Below are positions 10,589 through 19,633 of a stretch of 64,000 bases of DNA, piece after piece. This stretch comes from Synechococcus sp. PCC 6312 (GTDB lineage: Bacteria > Cyanobacteriota > Cyanobacteriia > Thermosynechococcales > Thermosynechococcaceae), in assembly GCF_000316685.1 (NCBI RefSeq), contig NC_019680.1:3295407-3359406 (forward strand), written 5' to 3'. Position 1 is the stretch's first letter. Each line of letters opens with the position of its first letter. Under the pieces are notes generated by a model, which saw only the letters and a list, made by a program, of their open reading frames with translations, ran no database searches and was not told where the DNA came from. A program made the translations under genes and the position numbers.

Positions 10589-11533
10589 ATGAGTAATTCT
10601 TCTACCCTGCCTCCCCTCAAGCCGCAACTGATCATTCCGACTGCTGAGTTGAAAGAACTAAATCAACGGTCAGATTGGAGAGGTAGTTTACAGCTATTAA
10701 CCCATTTAATTGTGATGGTGGCCAGCGGCATTGTTTGGGGGGCACATTTGGCCTGGGCGCAGTGGTGGATTGCCTTGCCCGCTGGAGTGATCTATGGGTT
10801 TAGCCTCGCCTCGATGTTCGCCACGCTTCATGAAACCAGTCACCGAACCGCCTTTGCGAGTAATGCTGTGAATGATGCCGTGGCCTGGTTTGCTGGAATT
10901 TTATGCTTCTATAACAGCACCTTTTATCGCCGCTATCACAAATGGCATCACCGCTACACCCAACTCCCAGGCCAGGATCCGGAACTGGAAGACCCCAAAC
11001 CAACCAATTGGCGGGAATATCTTTGGGAAGTGAGCGGCATTCCCTGGTGGCTGGGCAAAATTAAAGGGCATACGCAAATTGCGTTAGGAAAATTGGAAAA
11101 CTGCCCGTATATCCCGGCAGAAGCCAGGCCGGAGGTGATTCGTTCAATTCGGTTCCAGCTATTGGTTTATGTCCTGTTTATTGGCATTTCTCTTGCCTTG
11201 CACCAACCTTGGTTTTTGACCTATTGGCTCATTCCCTTGGCGTTGGGACAACCAATTTTACGGGCAATTTTGTTGGCAGAACATACGGGCTGCACCTATG
11301 ATGCAAACCCGCTCACTAATACCCGCACGACCTATACAATTTGGCCGATTCGCTTGCTAATGTGGAATATGCCCTACCATGCTGAACATCACCTGTATGC
11401 CTCAATTCCTTTCCATGCCTTAGCTAAAGCTCATGAGAAAATTAAAGCAAACTTAACCGAAATCGAGCCAGGGTATATCGCAGCAAATCGCAAAATTATT
11501 GATAGTTTCCAAGCGGCCCAGGCCCCCTCATGA
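10589..11533 (+). CDS. Fatty acid desaturase-type membrane di-iron enzyme
   Basis: The 314-aa protein has the three histidine boxes of the membrane desaturase/hydroxylase superfamily: HETSHRT, HKWHHRYT and HAEHHLY. It also has hydrophobic segments for about four membrane spans. Such enzymes use a di-iron centre and oxygen to desaturate or hydroxylate lipids or carotenoids. The boxes do not match what I recall for CrtR or CrtW well enough to name the substrate, so it stays a general desaturase. The frame opens at 10535, but ATG 10589 removes an unconvincing hydrophilic leader. The next gene starts nine bases after its stop and is probably co-transcribed. Confidence 0.8.
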   Translation: MSNSSTLPPLKPQLIIPTAELKELNQRSDWRGSLQLLTHLIVMVASGIVWGAHLAWAQWWIALPAGVIYGFSLASMFATLHETSHRTAFASNAVNDAVAWFAGILCFYNSTFYRRYHKWHHRYTQLPGQDPELEDPKPTNWREYLWEVSGIPWWLGKIKGHTQIALGKLENCPYIPAEARPEVIRSIRFQLLVYVLFIGISLALHQPWFLTYWLIPLALGQPILRAILLAEHTGCTYDANPLTNTRTTYTIWPIRLLMWNMPYHAEHHLYASIPFHALAKAHEKIKANLTEIEPGYIAANRKIIDSFQAAQAPS

Positions 11534-11541
11534 CTTAATCC

Positions 11542-12552
11542 ATGGCTGAAACTTACACAATTCCTAACTTTGAGCTTCAATGTGGAGCGGTTTTATCTGA
11601 AGCCAACATTGTCTATCAAACCTACGGAGAATTAAACGCGGATCGTAGCAATGTGATTCTTTATCCCACCTCCTATGGCGCGCATCATTCGGATATTGAC
11701 TGGTTGATTGGTCCTGATCGGATTCTTGATCCCAGCCGTTGGTTTATTGTGATTCCAAATATGTTTGGCAATGGCCTGTCGAGTTCGCCGAGTAATTGCC
11801 CAGAATGTCAACTAGCCGAATCTAACTTTTGGTTTACCCATGTTGATAATGTCCAGGCCCAGGAACAGTTATTAAGAATAGTCTTTGGAATTGAAAAATT
11901 AGCCCTAATTTATGGTTGGTCAATGGGCGCGCAACAGGCCTATCACTGGGGGGTATTGTTTCCGGATCGGGTTGAACGAATTGCAGCGTTATGTGGGACT
12001 GCTAAAACCACCGATCACAATCGCATTTTTTTAAAAAGTTTGCGCGCGGCTTTAACCGCTGACCCGGCCTGGGATGGCAGGCGATTTCAGAGGATTCCGG
12101 ATCGGGGTTATCGTGCCTATGCTCAGATTTACGCGAGTTGGGCGGCCTCCCAGGCCTTTTATCGTCAAGGTTTGTATTACCAGTTAGGGTATGAGTCTTT
12201 AGAGGATTATTTAGAACGGGCCTGGGAAGCCAGTTACCGGAAACGAGACCCCCATAATCTGATTACCATGCTTGATACCTGGTTACGGTGTGATGTCAGT
12301 GATAATCCGATCTTTAAGGGGGATTATGAACAAGCCCTCAAATCCATTTCAGCAACAACTTTGGTGATGCCAGCCACAACGGATTTATATTTCACGCCTG
12401 AAGATTGTGCTGCTGAAGCCAATTTAATTCCCAATGCTGAATATTTACCGATTCCGTCAATCTGGGGGCATCGGGCCGGAAACCCTTACCAAAACCCAGA
12501 AGATGCCATCTTTATTCGTCAAGCCATCATCGAACTATTAGAGGATGATTGA
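11542..12552 (+). CDS. Alpha/beta hydrolase, homoserine O-acetyltransferase (MetX)-like
   Basis: This 336-aa protein has the MetX-type alpha/beta-hydrolase fold. It shows an N-terminal VYQTYGELN segment, a PTSYGAHHSD oxyanion region, and the nucleophile elbow GWSMGA (Ser near 137). The probable acid is the Asp in VMPATTDLYF and the probable base is the His in SIWGHRAG. MetX acylates homoserine in methionine synthesis, but relatives act on other amino or hydroxy substrates. The classical MetX consensus (TGGPSLGGMQ-like around the nucleophile) is not fully kept here, so true MetX activity is uncertain. It follows the desaturase closely, which hints at a different pathway. Confidence 0.8.
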   Translation: MAETYTIPNFELQCGAVLSEANIVYQTYGELNADRSNVILYPTSYGAHHSDIDWLIGPDRILDPSRWFIVIPNMFGNGLSSSPSNCPECQLAESNFWFTHVDNVQAQEQLLRIVFGIEKLALIYGWSMGAQQAYHWGVLFPDRVERIAALCGTAKTTDHNRIFLKSLRAALTADPAWDGRRFQRIPDRGYRAYAQIYASWAASQAFYRQGLYYQLGYESLEDYLERAWEASYRKRDPHNLITMLDTWLRCDVSDNPIFKGDYEQALKSISATTLVMPATTDLYFTPEDCAAEANLIPNAEYLPIPSIWGHRAGNPYQNPEDAIFIRQAIIELLEDD

Positions 12553-12573
12553 TGAGTTGAGTTTGGATATTCA

Positions 12574-12795
12574 GTGATCAAAATTGTTATAAACCAAAAT
12601 GTATCTGATGCTGAACTAGCTGAGATCCTAAAAATAGATATTACTCAAGTTGTTGCCTTAATGTCCGGTAAATTAAGTGAGTTTTCTGCACCAGAATTAT
12701 TTCAGTTTCTCAATGCCCTCGATCAAGATGTGAAAATTGTTGTTGGGCCGAAGTCTCAGCCTCAAGCGCGAACTTGTGTAATTGCGTCCTCATGA
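12574..12795 (+). CDS. Truncated XRE/HigA-like antitoxin fragment (73 aa)
   Basis: The frame starts at GTG 12574 and encodes a helix-turn-helix (VSDAELAEILKI, then TQVVALMSGKL) and a tail resembling the HTH_37 type of antitoxin (FQFLNALDQDVKIVVGPK). Full members carry about 25 more N-terminal residues, absent here because the MetX-like gene ends 21 bases upstream. So this looks 5'-truncated. It may still fold as a short DNA-binding protein. Its stop abuts, tail to tail with no spacer, another broken antitoxin gene on the opposite strand. No toxin is visible. Confidence 0.55.
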   Translation: MIKIVINQNVSDAELAEILKIDITQVVALMSGKLSEFSAPELFQFLNALDQDVKIVVGPKSQPQARTCVIASS

Positions 12796-13048
12796 TTACG
12801 TCCTTTGACTGGAGTTTGACCATTCCGATTGCCGAATTTTCCGAACCCAGGCCGTACCGTCCTTGCTGTCTTCCCGATCTCGCCATATCCCCAAAAAAGA
12901 TTCATTCTCTAATGGCGTGGGTTGAAAACCTCCATCACTATGGGAGCTTTCATATTTGAGTTTTTAAAGCCTGGATTAAACCTAAAACTTGGGACTGAGC
13001 TTCCTGGGGAAGAGCGTTAAACTCCTTGATTAAATATTTCTCTGACAT
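12796..13048 (-). pseudogene. Frameshifted VapB/DUF2281-like antitoxin gene
   Basis: From ATG 13048 the frame encodes a DUF2281-like start (FNALPQEAQSQVLGLIQALK) and stops at TGA just after it. Reading one base shifted, it continues with a matching antitoxin tail (LENESFLGIWRDRED, then WVRKIRQSEW) to TAA at 12796. Removing one A from the A5 run at 12962-12966 restores a single frame of 83 codons. The simplest reading is a one-base insertion in a homopolymer, making an orphan antitoxin pseudogene. A sequencing error or slippage is the alternative. No PIN-domain toxin lies downstream. Confidence 0.75.
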
Positions 13049-13203
13049 GGTGAACCCTTTCATTAAAAAGTTGAGACTGCTTGATTCCTAGAGTCATAAA
13101 ATTCTGGAAATTTGCTATTGTGTCCTGTAACCAATGGCATCATGTCAAGACAACGAAGAAACTAAAGCTAACCTAAATCCGCAAATTTACCAACAAGCCT
13201 ATT

Positions 13204-14511
13204 ATGTCCCAACTCTACGAAACCGCCCGTAATCGAGGCATCCGTTATTTTCTAATTAGCTTTACGGACTTGTTTGGGGTACAACGCTCGAAATTAGTTC
13301 CCACTGCTGCTATCGATACGATGGCCACGAATGGGGCGGGATTTGCGGGATTTGCGGCCTGGTTAGATTTGACTCCGGCGGATCCAGATGTGTTAGCCAT
13401 TCCCGATCTAGATACGCTGATTCAATTGCCTTGGAAACCTGAGGTGGCCTGGTTAGCCGCAGATTTAGTGACTCCCGCCTGTGAAGAAATTGCGCAAACT
13501 CCCCGTCTGGTGCTGAAGCGGGCCTTAAGGCAAGCCGCAGATTTAGGCTATCGGATTAAAACCGGGGTCGAGTGTGAGTTTTTCCTACTGTCTGCTGAGG
13601 AGTTAGCTTTATCAGATCCCAAGGATATCCAACCCAAACCCTGCTACGACCAACAGGCCCTGATGCGGCGGTTTGATGTTATTGCTGAAATTTGCGATGC
13701 CATGCTTGGCCTGGGGTGGGGCGCATACCAAAACGATCATGAAGATGCCAATGGTCAATTTGAGATGAACTGGCAATATGCAGATGCATTGGTTACGGCC
13801 GACCGTCATGCGTTCTTTAAGTTCATGGTCAAATCCATTGCCGAAAAACACGGGTTCCGGGCAACATTTATGCCAAAACCGTTTGCCCATCTGACGGGGA
13901 ATGGCTGCCATACTCATCTCTCGGTTTGGGATGGAACTGGAGAACAGAATCTCTTTTTAGATGAAGCCGGCGAACTGGGCCTCTCGTCCTTGGCGTATCA
14001 CTTTATCGCAGGGGTTCTCAAAAATACCCAGGCCCTCTGTGCGATCAGCAATCCGACTATCAACTCCTACAAACGGATCAATGCCCCTGTCACCACCTCT
14101 GGAGCTACTTGGTCGCCTAATTCTATTAGTTACAGCGGTAATAATCGCACCCACACCATTCGGATTCCGGATGCGGGCCGGTTTGAATTTCGTTTAGCCG
14201 ATGGAGCCGCTAACCCCTATTTACTCCCTGCGGTTTTAATTGCCAGTGGATTAGAAGGAATTGAGCAAAAGCTAAACCCCGGCCCCCGCCATGACAACAA
14301 CAACTACACCGATCCCCTCCCCTTAGACACTGCCCCTAAATTACCGGGTAATCTTTTGGATGCCTTGCGCAACTTAGAAACCAACCAAACCCTGAACCAG
14401 GCCTTGGGCCAACCCTTTGTCACGGCTTATCTGAAACTGAAGCATCAAGAGTGGCAGTCTTTTGGCCAGCAAGTTACCCCCTGGGAATTGGAACATAGTC
14501 TGGATGCTTGA
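13204..14511 (+). CDS. glnT: Glutamine synthetase family protein, GlnT type
   Basis: This 435-aa protein belongs to the glutamine synthetase superfamily. It has a beta-grasp N-terminal domain with RYFLISFTDLFG and the catalytic domain with VECEFFL, NDHEDANGQFE, NGCHTHLS and the NRTHTIRIP segment. These are the ATP, glutamate and metal-binding signatures. It is shorter than GlnA (about 470 aa) and lacks the usual adenylylation loop, which fits the GlnT class found in cyanobacteria and rhizobia. The reaction may be glutamine synthesis or ligation of another amine to glutamate. The next gene starts within its stop codon, so the two are translationally coupled. Confidence 0.85.
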   Translation: MSQLYETARNRGIRYFLISFTDLFGVQRSKLVPTAAIDTMATNGAGFAGFAAWLDLTPADPDVLAIPDLDTLIQLPWKPEVAWLAADLVTPACEEIAQTPRLVLKRALRQAADLGYRIKTGVECEFFLLSAEELALSDPKDIQPKPCYDQQALMRRFDVIAEICDAMLGLGWGAYQNDHEDANGQFEMNWQYADALVTADRHAFFKFMVKSIAEKHGFRATFMPKPFAHLTGNGCHTHLSVWDGTGEQNLFLDEAGELGLSSLAYHFIAGVLKNTQALCAISNPTINSYKRINAPVTTSGATWSPNSISYSGNNRTHTIRIPDAGRFEFRLADGAANPYLLPAVLIASGLEGIEQKLNPGPRHDNNNYTDPLPLDTAPKLPGNLLDALRNLETNQTLNQALGQPFVTAYLKLKHQEWQSFGQQVTPWELEHSLDA

Positions 14512-15050
14512 TGAACATTCGCTTTCAACTGGGAACGGTCAATCTTGAGGAAGAACCCGGCCGGGTGCTTAAGACTCGGATTATCGCCGCCCACGACCAG
14601 GCCCTTCAGCGGATCCAACCTTATCTCACACTCCGTCAAGCCCGTTTACTAGACCAAGCCGTCATTGTCAGTTTTAGTGAGCGGATGCGTAGTTGTGCCG
14701 GGCGGGCCATTGGCGGCCAGGAAATCAAACTCAACTATAGATTGTTGCGCCAAAATCCGACTGAATTAATTCCCACCTATCTGCATGAACTCGCCCATAT
14801 TCTCGCTTACCGCCTGTACCAGGCCCGAGGCCATGATCCCCATTGGCAAGAACTCATGGCCTGGATTGGCCAATCTCCCCAGCGCACTCACCAAATGGAT
14901 GTATCCCACCTTAAATATCAACAACGGCGATATCGCTATCTCTGTCATTGTTCTGAGCATTTCATTTCTGCCCATCGCCATACCAAAGTTTGCCGGGGAG
15001 TTACCTATAAATGTCGTCACTGTTATGGAGTTTTAAGGGCAGTCAGTTAG
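14511..15050 (+). CDS. SprT-like zinc metalloprotease-domain protein
   Basis: This 179-aa protein has the SprT signature. HELAH (residues near 96-100) gives two zinc ligands and the catalytic Glu, with a later His in RGHDPHW as probable third ligand. A C-terminal zinc ribbon follows, with cysteines in LCHC, CRGV and KCRHC. SprT-type proteins cut DNA-protein cross-links in eukaryotes (Spartan), while the bacterial role is unclear. ATG 14511 overlaps the glnT stop in a TGATG arrangement, which decides the start over the TTG at 14508. Coupling to glnT is seen but unexplained. Confidence 0.85.
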   Translation: MNIRFQLGTVNLEEEPGRVLKTRIIAAHDQALQRIQPYLTLRQARLLDQAVIVSFSERMRSCAGRAIGGQEIKLNYRLLRQNPTELIPTYLHELAHILAYRLYQARGHDPHWQELMAWIGQSPQRTHQMDVSHLKYQQRRYRYLCHCSEHFISAHRHTKVCRGVTYKCRHCYGVLRAVS

Positions 15051-15241
15051 CAGTTTTGTGAGTTACAGCCCCTTGTATGCAACTTGAACTCGACCAGATT
15101 TGTAAGCCAGCCGGTTCTCAACTATGATCTCAATATCAATCGGTAAAGCTCAAATCAACGGAACTGCCATCCCCCCCCTGATTAGCCCCCTTCACTATCA
15201 TAGAGGCCTAACATCTCCTCTCCTAGCCTGGTATATCCCCC

Positions 15242-16501
15242 ATGACAATGACCCAAACTCGCCCCCTTGCCGATTTAGTCCGCGCCGATTTTCCGATTCT
15301 TCAGCAACAAGTTCACGGCAAACCCCTCGTCTATTTAGATAATGCTGCCACCTCCCAAAAACCCCAGGCCGTGATTCAAACCCTTGTGGACTATTATCAG
15401 GGCTACAACGCCAACGTCCATCGCGGTGTCCATACCCTCAGTGACAAAGCCACAACAGCTTATGAAGGTGCTCGGGATAAAGTTGCTAAATTTATTAATG
15501 CCCGTTCTCGTCAGGAAATTGTCTATACCCGTAATGCCAGTGAAGCGATAAATTTAGTGGCCTATAGTTGGGGGTTAAGTCATCTCGGGCCTGGGGATGA
15601 AATTATCCTCACGGTTTTTGAACATCACAGTAATTTAATCCCTTGGCAACTGGTCGCTCAAAAAACGGGAGCTATCCTCAAGTTTGTAGAGTTGGATGCA
15701 CAACAATCCTTCAACTTCCCCCAATTTCAAAGCCTATTATCGGATAAAACTAAACTGGTTGCAGTTGTTCATGTTTCTAACACCTTAGGCTGCATCACGC
15801 CTGTGGCCCAAATTGCCGAGTTAGCCCATGCTGTTGGCGCAAAGGTTTTAATTGATGCTTGCCAAAGTGCGCCCCACATGAAGCTGGATGTCCAGGCCCT
15901 TGATTGTGATTGGCTGGTGGCCTCAGGACATAAGATGTGTGCCCCGACGGGAATCGGCTTTCTCTATGGAAAACTGGATTTGCTCCGTTCCATGCCACCA
16001 TTTTTGGGAGGCGGAGAAATGATTGCGGATGTCTTTTTTGACCATGCTACCTATGCCGACCTACCCCATAAATTTGAAGCCGGGACACCCGCCATTGGTG
16101 AGGCCATTGCCTTGGGTGCAGCCATAGATTATCTGAATGCCATTGGCCTGACAGCCATTCACAATTACGAAGCTGAATTAACCGCCTATTTATGGCAAAA
16201 ACTGAGTGACATTCCCGAATTAACGCTTTACGGCCCAGCTCCTGATCCAGAGGGTTTCGGTCGCGCCGCCTTAGTCAGTTTTACCGCCGGTGACGTGCAT
16301 CCCCATGATTTATCCACAATTCTCGATGAGTCAGGCATTGCGATCCGGGCCGGTCATCATTGCACCCAGCCATTACATCGCTATCTCAACGTTCAATCTA
16401 CAGCCCGGGCCAGTTTATATTTCTACAACACCAAAGCTGAAATTGATGCCCTCGTGATTGCCCTCAAAGAAGCCATCAGTTTTTTTGCTGGGATATTTTG
16501 A
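15242..16501 (+). CDS. sufS: Cysteine desulfurase SufS
   Basis: This PLP enzyme takes sulfur from cysteine to build Fe-S clusters in the SUF system. The 419-aa product shows the SufS pattern. An [10 protein letters not shown] start is followed by the PLP-lysine in [11 protein letters not shown] and the active-site Cys in [10 protein letters not shown] near residue 370. The R-x-G-H-H-C form is that of group II desulfurases. In many cyanobacteria sufS lies with sufBCD, which are not seen here, so the gene is detached or its operon lies elsewhere. ATG 15242 is followed by a second ATG at 15248 and either could be used. Confidence 0.93.
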   Translation: MTMTQTRPLADLVRADFPILQQQVHGKPLVYLDNAATSQKPQAVIQTLVDYYQGYNANVHRGVHTLSDKATTAYEGARDKVAKFINARSRQEIVYTRNASEAINLVAYSWGLSHLGPGDEIILTVFEHHSNLIPWQLVAQKTGAILKFVELDAQQSFNFPQFQSLLSDKTKLVAVVHVSNTLGCITPVAQIAELAHAVGAKVLIDACQSAPHMKLDVQALDCDWLVASGHKMCAPTGIGFLYGKLDLLRSMPPFLGGGEMIADVFFDHATYADLPHKFEAGTPAIGEAIALGAAIDYLNAIGLTAIHNYEAELTAYLWQKLSDIPELTLYGPAPDPEGFGRAALVSFTAGDVHPHDLSTILDESGIAIRAGHHCTQPLHRYLNVQSTARASLYFYNTKAEIDALVIALKEAISFFAGIF

Positions 16502-16511
16502 GAGCAGAACC

Positions 16512-18071
16512 CTAATTTAAGCGCACTAGGCGAATTTCTGTCCGCTGGTTCCGAATATCTGCTGGGGAAATCCCACTGAGGGGCTGGCTAAATCCTTTGC
16601 CTTCGGCAACCACAGTTGGTTTTATCCCTTGAGTCTTAAGGAAATTGGCCACCACCTGGGCCCGTTGTTGACTTAAACTCTGGTTGAAACTCGCTGAACC
16701 CGTCCGGGAGGTATGGCCAATCACCCGCACGGCAACGGTAGCTGGATTAAATTCACTGATGTCACGGGCTAATTCTTGGAGAGTTTGTGTACTTGCGGGA
16801 GTGAGTTGGGCTGAGCCAGTAGCAAATTTTACCTCTCCACGGATTTGCAAATTCCCAATATTAGTGGCTGTGGCAACCTGTTGAGCCGTGACGGGTTTGG
16901 CAGTGGTTTGGCGGTTTTGCCCCCCTGCTAATTTATCGGCCAGTTCTGGATTATCGGCGCGGACTAGATCAATCAAGGTCTGGGTATTGGTGGCAGCCCG
17001 CGTCAAAAATTCGGGCGTATAGAGGTCTTGGGTATCCTTCGGGAGTTGGCTCAGTCGTCCAGCTAAGACCAAAATGGCAGCCGTGGCCTGGATTCGTTGC
17101 TGGAGAATTTTTTTCTGCATCCATTGCAGGGCTTCGGGGGCTGTGAAAAACTCAATGCCTCGCAAGACTGTCGCCGCATCAGTGGGGGTTAAGTTACCAT
17201 CTTGGGCAATTTGTTCTTGGAGTTGAGCCGAAACACGAATGTTGGCATCAATGCGGCGGTAGTAGTTTTCTAAAAATGTTGTGATTGCAACTGGCTGAGA
17301 CTGAATTAAGCGATCACTGGCAACAATCACATCCACAATGGCGGTGGGGGCATCTTGACTGGAAAGGACGACCGTATTTTTAGCTTGCCGGGCCTGGGTG
17401 ACATAGGGTTCCCACAACACTGCTAAAGCAATATTTTGCTGGGGATCTTGCATCAGTTTCCAGGCCTCGGAGGCATCAGCAACCTGAATCACATTAAAAT
17501 CTGACAGATTAAAAGCATCAAACTTGGTGTCTAAGACCAGAGCCAAAAATTCGCTGGGGGTATCGGCAGCAAAGGCAATACTGACAGGTTGACCGGCCTG
17601 TTGGCGTTGGTTAACAAGGGTTTGTAAATCTAAGAGCGATTTCAGTTGGGGATATTGACGGGTATTCAGGACAACGGCATCGGCCCCAACCGTGCGATCA
17701 ATCAGTCCAACAATCTTACCTTGGGGCCGTTGGGTAAGAAATTGATCCAGAGTAGTAACGACTAAATCCGCTTGGTTCTCTCCTAGGGTTTTAGCCCGAA
17801 CCGCCTGATCAAATTCATCTCTATATATCAAGTCAATCCCGGATTCTTTGAGGGCCTGGAGAAATTGAGGATTCCGAAAGGTACTGTAGCCGCTGAACGT
17901 ATCTCCCAAGAGGGTCAGGCGTGTCATCTGGGCCTGGAATGTAGTGGAACTGGGGGCAGAAGAGTTCACCAGGCCTGGGGCATAACGGTTCAACGCCCAA
18001 AACCCTGCCCCTAACAGGCCAGCCGTAACGGCTAAAGAGGCAAAAAGGGTGAAAACAGTTCCCTGGCGCAC
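16512..18071 (-). CDS. Periplasmic solute-binding (NMT1-like) domain fused to OmpA peptidoglycan-binding domain
   Basis: This 519-aa protein starts with a signal or anchor helix (residues 5-30). A periplasmic binding-protein fold of the NMT1/SsuA type follows to about residue 330 (TLLGDTFSGY start, LWEPYV near 220). Then come a helical linker and an OmpA C-terminal domain from about residue 410 (KFATGSAQLTPAS, LSQQRAQVV). OmpA domains tether proteins to peptidoglycan, so this looks like a wall-anchored solute sensor or capture protein. The Asp usual in the GHTD motif is Ser here (GHTSRTG), which may weaken diaminopimelate binding. No ABC permease is adjacent. The ligand is unknown. Confidence 0.8.
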   Translation of the reverse strand: MRQGTVFTLFASLAVTAGLLGAGFWALNRYAPGLVNSSAPSSTTFQAQMTRLTLLGDTFSGYSTFRNPQFLQALKESGIDLIYRDEFDQAVRAKTLGENQADLVVTTLDQFLTQRPQGKIVGLIDRTVGADAVVLNTRQYPQLKSLLDLQTLVNQRQQAGQPVSIAFAADTPSEFLALVLDTKFDAFNLSDFNVIQVADASEAWKLMQDPQQNIALAVLWEPYVTQARQAKNTVVLSSQDAPTAIVDVIVASDRLIQSQPVAITTFLENYYRRIDANIRVSAQLQEQIAQDGNLTPTDAATVLRGIEFFTAPEALQWMQKKILQQRIQATAAILVLAGRLSQLPKDTQDLYTPEFLTRAATNTQTLIDLVRADNPELADKLAGGQNRQTTAKPVTAQQVATATNIGNLQIRGEVKFATGSAQLTPASTQTLQELARDISEFNPATVAVRVIGHTSRTGSASFNQSLSQQRAQVVANFLKTQGIKPTVVAEGKGFSQPLSGISPADIRNQRTEIRLVRLN

Positions 18072-18223
18072 TATTTTATATCCCCATAAAAGTCAGTTCG
18101 CGATCAGAGTCCACCTGGCCCGAAGAACGGCAATCTTTTCCCAGGCCAAGCCCGAGAGTTGCATAGAATCTTAACTTGCCAGATACATTTAGCATTGTTG
18201 GTAATGGACTAGTTAAGACTCCC

Positions 18224-18877
18224 ATGATACGACCTTATTTAACATCCCTTGGAATTAGCGCACTAATCTCAAGTAGTATCATCGGTGTTGCCATTTTTGC
18301 CCCAGTCAGAACCGTAACAGCCCAGCCACAACCCAGCCCCCAGACCTATAATCTCTTGGGTATTACCTTTCAAACCCCCGGCCCATTTTCACCACCCCGA
18401 GCTATTGCGGATGGAGTCGCTGTTGTTTATCCCCCCGTGGCGACACCCGGCGAGCATGAATTATTAGTCGGTATTCAAGAAATTCCTGCAGCCGATAGTA
18501 TTCTGGGGAGTTTGTCTACAGTGGAGCTGATGAATTATTTGCGCTATAGCTTAGGAACTGGGCCCTTAGTGAATCCTGTCACTCCGGTTAATCGGGTTAT
18601 GTTTGGGCGGCGGCTTCAGGGTGAGGCATTAGTTAAAAACCCTACGGATCCAATTTACCAAGAGTTTTACATTGTCCGCTTAAGTACGGGAAGCCGCTTA
18701 GGAATTAAGTTAGAGGCGGCCCAGCAAGTTCCCCTGGCTGAAGTGGACGCGGTGTTTAGTGCGGTTGCCGCTAGTTTTCAGGAATTAGAACCCAAAAGCC
18801 GGGCCTGGAAACAGAGTATGGAATGGTGGAAATATCCCAGTTCCCCAATCACATCTGGAACTAGCTTTTCTCGTTAA
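18224..18877 (+). CDS. Secreted hypothetical protein (217 aa)
   Basis: I do not recognise a family. ATG 18224 begins a basic start, a hydrophobic segment (SALISSSIIGVAIFA) and a probable cleavage site near VTAQ, so the protein is likely exported. The rest is a soluble alpha/beta domain with GITFQTPGPF and LLVGIQEIPA segments and a long FYIVRLSTGSRLGIKLE strand region. This resembles small periplasmic domains with repeated beta hairpins. The frame is also open to TTG 18176, but the signal peptide favours the ATG. It is divergent from the OmpA fusion gene and precedes the IS200 relic. Confidence 0.65.
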   Translation: MIRPYLTSLGISALISSSIIGVAIFAPVRTVTAQPQPSPQTYNLLGITFQTPGPFSPPRAIADGVAVVYPPVATPGEHELLVGIQEIPAADSILGSLSTVELMNYLRYSLGTGPLVNPVTPVNRVMFGRRLQGEALVKNPTDPIYQEFYIVRLSTGSRLGIKLEAAQQVPLAEVDAVFSAVAASFQELEPKSRAWKQSMEWWKYPSSPITSGTSFSR

Positions 18878-18886
18878 ATAAAGCCT

Positions 18887-19419
18887 CCCCACCGCAAGCG
18901 GACGGGGTATCAGTATGAAAAAATACTGAGTTGCCCATCTCGGTGTAACTGCAGATACTCTTGCCCTTGATTCTTCACATCGCTTGCAATTATTCTCTCG
19001 TCACCATGTTTTCCAACTGTACTCGCAAAATAGCCATCACTCCAAAATTCTCCTCCCCATCACTGACGCTTTACTTCGGGGCACCGCTTAAAAATTTCAC
19101 GGGCAGTCAAGCTTTTTAGCATGGTCACTAACTTTGTCACACTATATGTCGGAAATATGTCGGAACAGATTGGACTAAAAAATGAACAGGAGTCTTACCG
19201 ACCCCAATCTCTACAAATTTAATTTCATCGCGTTTCTCTATGTCTAAACAGACCTCCCTCAGTACTTCATCCACTCGCTCATCAATAACTACTCGGCGAT
19301 ATTTAGCCGGAAAAACTAGACGATATAACAAAACCGTGACGTTATGACTCTTATGAATGTACTCGCTCATTGCTTAAGATTACGCCCCTTTCTTGAATGC
19401 CCGAAGGACTATAGGGGCG
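18887..19419. mobile_element. Decayed IS200/IS605-type insertion sequence with end hairpins
   Basis: The transposase relic is flanked by short hairpins typical of the subterminal structures of IS200-type elements. One has arms CCCC at 18887-18890 and GGGG at 18904-18907 around CCGC/GCGG. The other has CGCCCC at 19383-19388 and GGGGCG at 19414-19419. There are no inverted termini, as expected for this HUH family. The exact ends cannot be fixed from one copy. Confidence 0.65.
18910..19370 (-). pseudogene. IS200-type transposase TnpA, inactivated
   Basis: The minus-strand frame from ATG 19370 encodes an IS200 TnpA start (HKSHNVTVLLYRLVFPAKYR). It then breaks at an 11-bp tandem duplication (copies at 19144-19154 and 19155-19165). 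Skipping one copy restores TnpA sequence down to the stop at 18910-18912, except for an in-frame TGA at 19060-19062. The first His of the HUH metal motif is Pro (TPVHF), and the catalytic Tyr position near IIASDVKNQ is Asp. At least four lesions therefore accumulate. The full length is about 150 residues, normal for the family. Confidence 0.85.
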
Positions 19420-19633
19420 GGGAATTTACCCGAAGCGATTAAAATTAGTTCAGACTCTTTGGCTAGAAACTGCTGTCAAATAGAGCCAGTCATTTCCGCA
19501 TCCAGATGAGGCTTTATCACGGATAAAATTGCTCCAAAAAGCTTAATCCACCAGGCCCCCAGCAGTATGTTAAGGTAGCGATACTAACTCTCAACTGACT
19601 CCAAATCCTTGACTGCGGCTGAGTTGAACCGAT

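Noticed and set aside
12774-12959. 61-aa plus-strand open frame after the XRE-like gene
   Set aside because: It is the reverse-strand shadow of the frameshifted antitoxin gene at 12796-13048, whose residues match an antitoxin family.
18887-19419. Active IS200 element
   Set aside because: Frameshift, internal stop and loss of both key catalytic residues make it inactive.
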